Assembly: GCF_020860125.1 (NCBI RefSeq)
Contig: NZ_JAJBUX010000070.1
Location: forward strand, 1-54,671
Length of the DNA stretch: 54,671 nucleotides
Origin: Cloacibacillus sp.
GTDB taxonomy: Bacteria > Synergistota > Synergistia > Synergistales > Synergistaceae
Direction: 5' to 3'
Both the position numbers and the translations under genes were made by a program. Shown here piece by piece: positions 26,289 through 34,353 of the stretch (positions are counted from its first letter, which is position 1; each line of letters starts with the position of its first letter). The notes beneath the pieces are model-generated. The model saw only the letters and a program-made list of their open reading frames with translations, was not told the DNA's origin and did not search any database.

Positions 26289-27596
26289 ATGACTAAGAAG
26301 AGGATCGTACACTACATAAACCAGTTCTTTGCCGGTATCGGCGGAGAAGATAAGGCTGACACCAGGCCCGAGTCACGTCCCGGCGTAGTCGGACCCGGCA
26401 TGGCGCTTGCCCATGAACTCGGCGACGCCGCCGAAGTCGTCGGCACGGTGATCTGCGGCGACGGCTACTACGCGGAGAACATGGAATCGGCGACCGAAGA
26501 GATACTCAAGCTCATCTCAGCCTTCCAGCCCGACGCGGTCGTCACCGGCCCCGCATTCAACGCCGGACGTTACGGCACCGCCGCCGGCGGCGTAGCCGAC
26601 GCGGTACAGAAGAAGCTCGGCATCCCCGCCGTCTCCGGTATGTACGAGGAGAACCCCGGCGCGGATATGTTCAAGAAATCGGTATTCATTGTCCCGACAG
26701 CAGACAACGCGCGCGGCATCAAGACGGCCGTTCCCGCGATGGCGAAGCTCGTACTCAAAGTTATTGAGACGAACGGCAATCCCGGCTCGCCCGAAGAGGC
26801 CGGCTACATGACCCGCGGCGTGCGCGTCAACTTCTTCCAGGACAGACCCGGCGCGGATCGCGCGGTGGAGATGCTCGTCAAGAAGCTCAAGGGCGAAGAG
26901 TTTACCACCGAATACCCGATGCCCAGTTTTGACCGCGTAGCCCCCGGCGAGGCGATCAAAGACCTTAAAAACGCGACGATCGCGCTTGTCACCTCCGGCG
27001 GTATCGTCCCGAAGGGCAACCCCGACCACATCGAATCCTCCAGCGCGATGAAGTTCGGCACCTACGATATCGAAGGCGTGCAGGCGGCAGACGGAGAGCA
27101 TTACGCGACGGCGCACGGCGGTTACGACCCGACCTACGCCAACGCCGACCCCAACAGGGTGCTTCCCGTCGACGTGCTCCGCGATATGGAGAAAGAGGGC
27201 GTCTTCAAGAAGCTCTACAGATACTTCTTCACGACCGTCGGCAACGGAACATCGATCGCCAACGCGAAGAAATTCGGCACCGCCATCGGGGAGCAGCTCA
27301 AGAAAGACGGAGTTGACGCCGTGATCCTCACCTCCACCTGAGGAACCTGCACTCGTTGCGGTGCAACGATGGTAAAAGCGATCGAAGCCTTTGGAATGCC
27401 CGTGGTACATATCTGCACGATCGTACCGATCTCGCAGACGGTTGGCGCGAACCGCATAGTTCCCGCGGTCGCCATCCCCTATCCCCTCGGAGACATCAGC
27501 AAGAGCGCCGAGGAAGAGAAGCAGATCCGCCGCGCGATCCTGGACAAGGCCATGAAAGCCCTCCAGACGCCGATATCGGAGCAGACAGTATTTTAA
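26289..27596 (+). CDS. grdB: Glycine reductase component B gamma, selenoprotein GrdB (TGA 27339-27341 read as Sec)
   Basis: The frame continues through TGA 27339-27341 to TAA 27594-27596, giving 435 residues, the usual GrdB length. The Sec351 context reads LTST-U-GTCTRCGATMVK, the conserved UxxCxxC site of GrdB. The Sec attacks the alpha carbon of the substrate bound to the GrdE pyruvoyl group, giving a carboxymethyl-selenide that passes to GrdA. A SECIS-like hairpin starts 12 nt after the TGA. A strong terminator follows at 27607-27651. An automatic caller would split this gene into a truncated ORF ending at 27341 and a fragment starting at 27369. grdA is not between grdE and grdB. Confidence 0.95.
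27342..27369 (+). promoter_or_regulatory. Bacterial SECIS-like hairpin in grdB
   Basis: Stem CGTTGC (27354-27359), loop GGT, stem GCAACG (27363-27368), beginning 12 nt after the Sec TGA. The GGU loop and spacing resemble the E. coli fdhF SECIS, where SelB contacts a GGU-containing loop. Confidence 0.75.
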
Positions 27597-27606
27597 TAGT
27601 TAAATA

Positions 27607-27651
27607 ATAAAAAATAGAGGGACGGTTTCTTGCCGTCCCTCTATTTTTTAT
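27607..27651. terminator. Bidirectional terminator between grdB and the MATE gene
   Basis: A 19-bp near-perfect stem, 27607-27625 pairing with 27633-27651, has A-runs on one side and T-runs on the other. It can terminate both the grd operon and the convergent MATE transcript. Confidence 0.92.
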
Positions 27652-27653
27652 AT

Positions 27654-29027
27654 CTATCCCTCGCCATCACCTGTATAACGTATCAATCTTTTGCTCTCCC
27701 AAAGCCCGCTTCTGAAATAGAGCAGGCCGGCTGCCGCGGGTAAAACAGGGGAGATGGCCTGTCCGATATATACCCCTAAAGGTCCAATACCGGCTGCAAA
27801 GGCTAACAGACAGCCGACCGGCAGACGGACGATCGCCGCGTCTAAAAGCGCGTTTATCATCGCGATATTCGCGGAGCCTACGCCGATGGCAAAAGAGTCG
27901 AAGGTGTACATCGCCGCGTATATCAGACTGTTTATTCCGCAGCACACTCTCAGGTAAAGGACTCCGTCCTTAATGACTTCCTGACTTCCAGGTTCAAAGA
28001 GCATGATAATTTGTCGGGCGAACATCTGCACGGTTATCACAACAATGAGGGTGATAAGTATATTTAAGCGCAGTCCGATTCTCGTCGTCTTTTTTACCCG
28101 CTCTATATCGTTAGCCCCCATGTTTTGTCCCGCCATGGCCGTTACAGCCTGCCCTATCGCCCAGCAGGGCATACCCGCGAAAGAATTGACTTTAAGCCCG
28201 ATCCCAGCCGCTGCGGCGACCGATATGCCGAAATTATTGAGCATTCCAGTAACCAAAAGATAAGAGATATTAACAATTACCATCTGTACGGCGGCTGGCA
28301 GTCCGATTTTCAAAATAGCCGCCAGCTTATCCCGACGAATGGTAAAGTGCTTCAATTTGAAATCGAAGATAAAACGCCTCCTCTTCAAATAGATTATTGA
28401 AATCAAAAGGGAGATACCCTGCGAAAAAATGGTGGCATAGGCGGCCCCCTCGGTTCCCATGCCTAAGGGACCTACTAGAATCAGGTCCAGTACGATATTC
28501 ACCGCGGCTGCGGCCGCTATGAAACAGAGAGGGCTTTTCGAATCCCCCAATCCTTTCATAACGGAGCATACGGCGTTATAGCCGAATACGAATACGGTGC
28601 CGCGGCAGATGATTTTCATATAACCACAGGCCTCCCGCATGGAGGCCGCGGGAACATTAAGCGCCTGAAAAATGGGCCTGTAGGCAAGCGACCCTAAAAT
28701 TGTGACGAAAATCGAAGCGATGAGGGATATTGAAAATAAGGTCCCCGCGGTTTCACTCTCTCCCCGTTCGTCACCGGCTCCCTTATATTGAGCGGCGAGG
28801 ACGGTGCCGCCCATTGTAACGCCGATACAGATGGAGTTTATGATAAAACTTATCATCGAAGCGTTACTGATCGCGGCAAGCCCAGTCTCGCCTACGATAT
28901 TGCCGACAACGAGCATATCCACGATGCTGTAAAAGGACTGCAGCAGGTTGGCGGCTAACAGTGGAAAAGCAAATATAATTAATTTTTTAGAGACGCTTCC
29001 GGTCGTCAAATTTTGTTCGTCTTTCAT
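27654..29027 (-). CDS. MATE family efflux transporter
   Basis: 457 residues from the ATG at 29027, which has AAAGGATG upstream; the frame stays open further upstream but without a good start. Twelve hydrophobic segments are expected. MATE landmarks are IIFAFPLLAANLLQSFYSIVD followed by MLVVGNIVG, and the later MAGQNMGANDIERVKKTTR. It should export a cationic or amphipathic compound using Na+ or H+. It converges on the grd operon and shares its bidirectional terminator. A perfect hairpin at 29107-29134 lies in its leader. Confidence 0.92.
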   Translation of the reverse strand: MKDEQNLTTGSVSKKLIIFAFPLLAANLLQSFYSIVDMLVVGNIVGETGLAAISNASMISFIINSICIGVTMGGTVLAAQYKGAGDERGESETAGTLFSISLIASIFVTILGSLAYRPIFQALNVPAASMREACGYMKIICRGTVFVFGYNAVCSVMKGLGDSKSPLCFIAAAAAVNIVLDLILVGPLGMGTEGAAYATIFSQGISLLISIIYLKRRRFIFDFKLKHFTIRRDKLAAILKIGLPAAVQMVIVNISYLLVTGMLNNFGISVAAAAGIGLKVNSFAGMPCWAIGQAVTAMAGQNMGANDIERVKKTTRIGLRLNILITLIVVITVQMFARQIIMLFEPGSQEVIKDGVLYLRVCCGINSLIYAAMYTFDSFAIGVGSANIAMINALLDAAIVRLPVGCLLAFAAGIGPLGVYIGQAISPVLPAAAGLLYFRSGLWESKRLIRYTGDGEG

Positions 29028-29106
29028 TAAACAGCATCCTTTCCAAACGCGAACAAGCGGGGGACGAAGCATGCCCCCACTTGTAGATCCGATTTTATAA
29101 ACAAAG

Positions 29107-29134
29107 GGCGGCAGACAAAACATTGTCTGCCGCC
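29107..29134 (-). terminator. Hairpin upstream of the MATE gene, terminator- or attenuator-like
   Basis: A perfect 12-bp stem (29107-29118 with 29123-29134) has a 4-base loop. On the minus strand it is followed by CTTTGTTT. It lies about 80-107 bases upstream of the MATE start, so it could end a leader transcript or attenuate MATE expression. Confidence 0.5.
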
Positions 29135-30145
29135 TATAGGTCAGAATAATAAGAATACACAAACTACAGCGCTATCTTGGAATAAGAGCGATTCTAGATA
29201 TTTCTGTGTTCTTTAGGCTCCGTACAATGTTTTGAGATATTAAATTGTATGGAGCCGCAGTCAATGCAGAACTTCCCAAATAACATTGTACCCACCCTTT
29301 CACAGAATTTATCATATTCATTATGTCGGTTTGCTCCGGAGCTGTCAATAATCCCATTTTTTCAATATTTCAATATAAAATCGAAGGTGTTTTTCAGGCA
29401 TTTTTTATCTCTCTTTGCACCTTCGCGGCTAATCAGCCAAATATCCCTTTTTTGTATCCGCGCCTGAGCATAAAATACAGCTCCCTCCCGTTGCTTTATA
29501 CGAAAGATTTTTGCGGCTTGCTCCAGATTTTTGGGACTTAAACCTACTTTTGAAGGCCGTATAGGCCCCTCAAAATATTTCAGAAAGGTACCGTAGAAAA
29601 ATCGCCGACCTAACTTTAATCTGCCAGCTGTGTAAATTTTTGCGTCGATTGCGATATTTTTAAGGTAAAAAACTGAAACACGGGTTCCTTCTTTTTCTGT
29701 AAACTTAGCGAAGTTCGTAGAAGGAAAGCTCTTTCGCACCTTTATAAATCAATAACGGAATGTCGCGATCGTCTTTGCTAATATGTGCCGCCTGTTGCCG
29801 AACATCGGTTTTGGGCGGAAGACCGCAGTATGGATGACTATTTTACAAAGTACGTAATGAACTGTCTAAGACTATATGGCAGGAGCTGTTCCGTATCTTG
29901 ATGGAGATTTGGGCCCAATTCACATCGGAGAAATTGTTTTTCGGAACAAGAGCCACCCTCCTATACTTGAAGACCTCACTGACGTCATACCGAAAATCAT
30001 TGCAGTCTAAATTGAAAAAGCGCTTGACGACGCGGGATTGTCTCTATACTCGCCGCTTATTGTTTTGTTGGTGTTAGAGCGTTTCTCTCGGCTTAAGGTT
30101 TGAGCTTTGGCATATTGAAAGTATTTCATGTAAAATGCTGGGAGT
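29135..30145. other. Roughly 1 kb of degenerate, largely gene-free sequence
   Basis: AT-richer than its surroundings and without a clear intact gene. It contains a minus-strand frame of 125 codons (29362-29739) whose basic, Lys/Arg-rich product matches no family I recognise. It also holds a 65-bp stretch (29641-29706) related to 42598-42663, and a broken plus-strand reading frame around 29876-30103. This looks like remains of lost genes or a mobile element between the MATE gene and the second grd-type cluster. Confidence 0.5.
29876..30103 (+). pseudogene. Apparent gene remnant of unknown family
   Basis: ATG 29876 to TAA 30008 reads as a protein-like segment beginning MAGAVPYLDGDLGPIHIGEI and continuing with ILEDLTDVIPKII. 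The same frame goes on past the stop with EKALDDAGLSLYSPL to TGA 30101. A different frame just upstream also reads protein-like (MDDYFTKYVMNCLRLYG). Mixed frames and an internal stop suggest a decayed gene. I do not recognise the family. Confidence 0.3.
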
Positions 30146-31474
30146 GTGAAGAGTTTGGAACATACGAAAAAGCTGAGAATAGGTAATTTTCATGTTAAGG
30201 ACATCGTGTTTGGTGAAAAGACCTCATTCAAAAACGGCGTGCTCACGATCAATAAAGGTGAAGCTGTCGCCTCTCTGGACCCGGACAAAGAACTTAAGAA
30301 CATAGATATATATATTGTCCATCCTGGTGACGAGACACGTATCCTGCCCTGCAAGGTCGGTTTGGAGCCGCGCTTCCGTCCCGACGGACGCGCCACCTTC
30401 CCTGGCGTGACCGGCGGTCTGACGATCGAAAGCTGCGGCGACGGCGACCTTTACGCGATGAAGGGCATCAACGTCATCGCCTGCGGCAAGTATTCTCAGG
30501 CTGCCGAGGGTATGCTTGATATGAGCGGCCCCGGCGCGGAGCACTCCATCTTTGCGAAGATGGTAAATCTTGTGGTATACGCGGAACTGGTCAACCCCAC
30601 AAAGCTGGACCAGCCCTTCAGAAATGAGGCCCCGCTGAAGATGGCCGCCCATTATCTGGCGGATTATGTGGCCGCTTCGCTGAAGGGGCAGGAGCCGGAA
30701 GACTGGGAATGCTACGAGCTTGAGCCCGGCGCCGAAGAGGCGGAGAAGAAGGGGCTTCCGAGGGTCGCCCTCTTCTTTCAGATCAAGGCTCAGGTAGGCA
30801 AGGATAAGTTCTTTAACGAGAGAATTTTCGGTATCGACTGCGAAAACATGCTGCCCTTCCTTATGCACCCCAACGCGGTATTCGACGGACAGATCACCAG
30901 CCAAGGCGGTCTCTACGGCGAGGGCTACTGCACCTATACCTATCAGAACTGGCCGATAATCAAGCGCCTCTATCAGGAGCACGGCAAGACTATCAATTTT
31001 GTCGGAGTTGTTCCCTTCGCGGTCGACGTGCCCAACCACTTCAAGCAGACAGTAAAGGTTGCCGGCGGCGAGCTGGCCTCCCTGCTGAAGCTTGACGGCG
31101 CGATCGTCGCCTCCGTCGCCGGCGGCAGCAACTACGACGTCGACTTTTTCTTTATGTGCTCCGAGCTGGAACATCGCGGTATCAAGACGGTGGGGCTTAC
31201 TCCGGAACACAGCGGCAAATCGATGCTCGATCCCATCGCCGACGCCATCGTCTCCACCGGCGACTCCGGCACGGTCTTTGAATTCCCGCCGATGAAGAAT
31301 GTGATCGGCGATCTCGCCTCCGTGACACGCGACTTCTATCACGCCGCGTGGACCGCTCACGAGAAGTACGGCCCCAGTCTGCGCCCGGACGGTTCCCTGA
31401 TCGTAAACGGCTGCATGATCGCGGACAGCACCAACTGCGCCGGCATCACGACCAAGACAGTGAAGGAATACTAG
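30146..31474 (+). CDS. Glycine/sarcosine/betaine reductase component B alpha/beta-like protein lacking the Asn-Cys site
   Basis: A 442-residue paralogue of GrdE, colinear along its whole length (GRATFPGVTGGLTIESCGDG, AEGMLDMSGPGA, GIDCENMLPFLMHPN, INFVGVVPF). In GrdE the Asn-Cys cleavage site falls 11-12 residues after the HPN motif; here the matching residues are Gly-Gly (SQGGLYGEGYCTY), and the nearest Cys is Cys262, seven residues further on. If the alignment is right, this subunit cannot form the usual pyruvoyl group. It is followed by a second grdB-type selenoprotein and a TRAP transporter. It may serve a substrate without a free amine, or use another cofactor. Glycine, sarcosine or betaine specificity cannot be assigned. 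Confidence 0.85.
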   Translation: MKSLEHTKKLRIGNFHVKDIVFGEKTSFKNGVLTINKGEAVASLDPDKELKNIDIYIVHPGDETRILPCKVGLEPRFRPDGRATFPGVTGGLTIESCGDGDLYAMKGINVIACGKYSQAAEGMLDMSGPGAEHSIFAKMVNLVVYAELVNPTKLDQPFRNEAPLKMAAHYLADYVAASLKGQEPEDWECYELEPGAEEAEKKGLPRVALFFQIKAQVGKDKFFNERIFGIDCENMLPFLMHPNAVFDGQITSQGGLYGEGYCTYTYQNWPIIKRLYQEHGKTINFVGVVPFAVDVPNHFKQTVKVAGGELASLLKLDGAIVASVAGGSNYDVDFFFMCSELEHRGIKTVGLTPEHSGKSMLDPIADAIVSTGDSGTVFEFPPMKNVIGDLASVTRDFYHAAWTAHEKYGPSLRPDGSLIVNGCMIADSTNCAGITTKTVKEY

Positions 31475-31504
31475 CTCAGACATATCGTATGGGGGGATAA
31501 ATAA

Positions 31505-32803
31505 ATGAAAAAAGTTATATTCTATGCCAACCAGTTCTTTGGCGGCGTCGGCGGAGAAAACGAGGCGGATTTTGAGCCTGTCATCAAAGAGGGTCCCGTA
31601 GGCCCGGCGCTTGCCTTTAAGGCGGCTCTGAAAGATGCCGAGGTCACGCACACCATCATCTGCGGTGACAACTTTATGGCCAGCCACAAGGACGAGGCGC
31701 TGAAGCGCATCGCCGTCTTCCTTGAAGGCAAAGAGTTCGATATCATGGCCGCCGGCCCCGCCTTCCGCGCCGGACGTTACGGCGTCTGCTGCGGCGAAAT
31801 ATGCAAATTCGCGCACGAGAAATATGGCGTGCAGGCGGTCACCAGCATGCACGAGGAAAATCCCGGCGTGGCGATGTTCAAAGAGGAACCCTTCTATATC
31901 ATGAAGGGCGGCGCGAGCGCCGCCAAGATGCGTCAGGACGCCGCGGCGATGGCCGACATCGTCAACAAAATGATCTCCGGCGAAGAGATACTCTGGGCCG
32001 ACGCCGAGGGTTACTTTCCGCACGGCATCAGAAAAGAGGTCTTTGCGGAGAAGACCGCCGGCGACCGCGCCGTCGATATGCTTCTCGCCAAACTCTCAGG
32101 TCAGCCCTACGAGACCGAACTGAAGATCGAGCCGCGCGATAACGTAGTCCCTTCCAAGGCGGTCGGCGATCTCAGCAAGGCCAAGGTCGCCTTCGTCAGC
32201 ACCGGCGGACTCGTTCCCCTCGGCAACCCTGACCGCATTCCCGGCGGCACCTGCTCTATATGGGCGACCTACGACGTCACCGGGAAGGATGTTCTTGTAA
32301 AGGGAGACTTCTACAGCGTCCACTGCGGCATCAACACCGACTTCGTCAACGCCAATCCGGAGGTCCTCTTCCCTCTCTCTTCCTTCAGGGAATTTGAGAA
32401 AGCCGGCGTGATCGGCGAGCTCTGCAACACCCTCTACTCGACCACCGGCAACCTGGCCACCCTCAAGGACGCCCGCCGGATGGGCAAAGAGATCGCCGAA
32501 GCGCTCAAGAAAGAGGCGGTCGACGCCGTAGTCCTTGTCAGTACCTGAGGAAGCTGCACTCGTTGCGGCGCAACGATGGTAAAAGAGATAGACAGAGCCG
32601 GTTTCCCCATAGTGCATGTCACAAACCTTGTCTCCGTATCCAAGGTCACCGGCGCGAACCGCATAGTTCCCGGTTATGGGCTTGTATCTCCCTTCAGCGA
32701 TCCCCTGCTTACGGCCGAGGAGCAGAAGGCGATGCAGAAAAATCTCGTCGAGCGCGCCCTTAAGGCGGTCTCCACGGACGTTACGGAACAGACTTTCTTC
32801 TAA
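31505..32803 (+). CDS. GrdB-like reductase selenoprotein (TGA 32546-32548 read as Sec)
   Basis: The frame runs through TGA 32546-32548 to TAA 32801-32803, giving 432 residues. The context LVST-U-GSCTRCGATMVKE keeps the UxxCxxC site with Sec348. Overall it is colinear with GrdB (GPAFRAGRYG, EENPGVAMFKEE, GGLVPLGNPDRIP). A SECIS-like hairpin starts 12 nt after the TGA. It lies 30 bases after the GrdE-like gene, with GGGGGA before the ATG. It would be the catalytic selenoprotein of a second reductase of the glycine/betaine/sarcosine type. A 13-bp terminator-like hairpin follows, and the TRAP genes lie downstream. Confidence 0.92.
32549..32575 (+). promoter_or_regulatory. Bacterial SECIS-like hairpin in the second grdB-type gene
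   Basis: The same CGTTGC..GCAACG stem as in the first grdB, also 12 nt after the TGA, but with loop GGC instead of GGT. The position and stem are conserved between the two paralogues. Confidence 0.7.
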
Positions 32804-32809
32804 ACCATA

Positions 32810-32842
32810 AGAGTGGGCTTTGCCACGGCAAAGCCCACTTTC
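32810..32842 (+). terminator. Terminator-like hairpin after the second grdB-type gene
   Basis: A perfect 13-bp stem, 32812-32824 with 32827-32839, is followed only by TTTC. It may end or weaken transcription between the reductase pair and the TRAP genes. Confidence 0.55.
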
Positions 32843-33031
32843 GCCAATGCTGTGAAGATGGGAAAATAGCGGTCCAAAATGCAGGGTGACGCTGCCGGAT
32901 AGAGATATACCGAGAGGCGTCGGAGCGATTTTTTGAAAGGGGAGATGCCGGCGGAAGATGACATTTATGTAAAGGCGCAAGCAGGTTTGAATTTTGCGGG
33001 CAGCATAGGAAAATAAGGAGGAGGAAAAAAT

Positions 33032-34054
33032 ATGTTTCGTTCAAGAATTAATTTAACAGCCGCGTTTATCGTTTGCCTTAGTGTTCTTTTGTTCAGTTGC
33101 AGCACCGTCGCCGCCGCTCCGGCCTATCCAAAATTTGTCAAAATCGGCACGGGATTCCCCGGAGGCATATGGTATCCCGCTTCCGCCGTCCTGGCCTCGG
33201 AGCTGGAGGCCGCTTTGAAAAAAGCCGGTATCAACGCTCCCTGCTCCGTTCAATCCACCGGCGGCGCCTTTAATGTCTCCGCCGTGCACGAAGGCAAAGA
33301 TATGGTGCTGACGCTGACCACCGCGCAGAACCAGTATCTGGCCTATAAGGGGATGGCTCCCTATGAAAAGCCGCTGACGAATCTGCGTCTGGTCGGGACC
33401 CAGGAGCTGATGCTCGCGCAGCTGATCGTTCCGGAAAAATCTGATATTAAAGATCTTAGTCAGCTGAAAAACAAGAAAGTCAACGGCGGCAAGCTTGCGT
33501 CTACCGACAGGATGATGATAGAAGCGCTCCTTAAAGCCTACGGCATGACGTTTAACGATATCAAAGCCGCGGGCGGAGAGGTCATGGCCCTTGGCTGGGA
33601 CGACGCCTCCACGATGATGCAGGACGGGCATATGGACTTTATCGGTACCTACGGCGGGCTCATGCCGAGTATCGTCAACCTTATAGTGCAGCCCGGAGTC
33701 AGGTTCCTCAGTATAGATGACGCCCATGCCGACAAGGTGCTGGCCGACCCCTCGATGACCGGTTACGTGAAGGCCACCATGCAGCCTAAGACCTATGACA
33801 AGCAGAATTACCCTGTCAAGACAATCGCCATCCCCACCACCATCGTCTGCAACGCCGACCTCCCGGAAGATTTCGTCTATATTGTTACCAAGACTATCTA
33901 TGAGTCCGGCTACCATAAAGATTCTTTTAAGGCCACTGAGGCGAGAGGCTGGCCGCAGATCTGTAATCCGCAGGACCTTCCCAAGGTCGCAAATATACCT
34001 CTCCACCCCGGCGCGTTAAAGTATCTCAACGAAAAGGGCATAAAGGTTAAATAA
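33032..34054 (+). CDS. TAXI-family TRAP transporter solute-binding protein
   Basis: A 340-residue periplasmic binding protein. A signal peptide (residues about 1-27) ends near CSTVAAAPAY, with a Cys that could be lipidated, though the lipobox is imperfect. The TAXI signature KIGTGFPGGIWYPASAVLASE is clear, as is the STGGAFNV loop. AAGGAGGAGG precedes the ATG. It captures a substrate, usually a carboxylate such as glutamate or a related organic acid, for the permease encoded at 34354. Its position behind the second reductase pair suggests it imports the substrate of that enzyme, which is inference. Confidence 0.9.
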   Translation: MFRSRINLTAAFIVCLSVLLFSCSTVAAAPAYPKFVKIGTGFPGGIWYPASAVLASELEAALKKAGINAPCSVQSTGGAFNVSAVHEGKDMVLTLTTAQNQYLAYKGMAPYEKPLTNLRLVGTQELMLAQLIVPEKSDIKDLSQLKNKKVNGGKLASTDRMMIEALLKAYGMTFNDIKAAGGEVMALGWDDASTMMQDGHMDFIGTYGGLMPSIVNLIVQPGVRFLSIDDAHADKVLADPSMTGYVKATMQPKTYDKQNYPVKTIAIPTTIVCNADLPEDFVYIVTKTIYESGYHKDSFKATEARGWPQICNPQDLPKVANIPLHPGALKYLNEKGIKVK

Positions 34055-34076
34055 ATATTAAGAGGACACCTTCCAA

Positions 34077-34120
34077 GCGGGAAACAGCTCTTATTGAGCT
34101 GAGCTGTTTCCTGCGTTTCG
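34077..34120 (+). terminator. Terminator-like hairpin between TAXI protein and TRAP permease
   Basis: A 14-bp stem (34077-34090 with 34101-34114) is followed by TTTCGCATTT. It probably reduces readthrough into the permease gene, which would leave the binding protein at higher levels than the permease, a common arrangement. Confidence 0.6.
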
Positions 34121-34353
34121 CATTTCTATTAGGGAGCTGGCTGCCGTTCAGCGGATATATTTTCGTGTCAAAAGAAATAAATCATCTGTAGATAAAAAAT
34201 TTTTAAGAGGCCATAAATATGCCGGATATCTTTACCTTTCGCGTTTGCTCCTTGTGTGATTTGGCTGCCGTTTCCAAAGTATGAGGCTCGATGATATTAC
34301 GAAAGTTAAGCTAAAAGGATATAAGGATATAAGGAAAAGGAGAAATAGAAATA

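Noticed and set aside
27369..27596. Separate small gene after grdB
   Set aside because: It is in the same frame as grdB after the Sec TGA and encodes the conserved GrdB C-terminus.
30224..32023. 599-codon open frame on the minus strand
   Set aside because: It is antisense to the GrdE-like and GrdB-like genes, whose motifs are clear. The translation shows no recognisable domain.
32576..32803. Separate small gene after the second grdB-type gene
   Set aside because: It is the C-terminal part of the selenoprotein, in the same frame after TGA 32546-32548.
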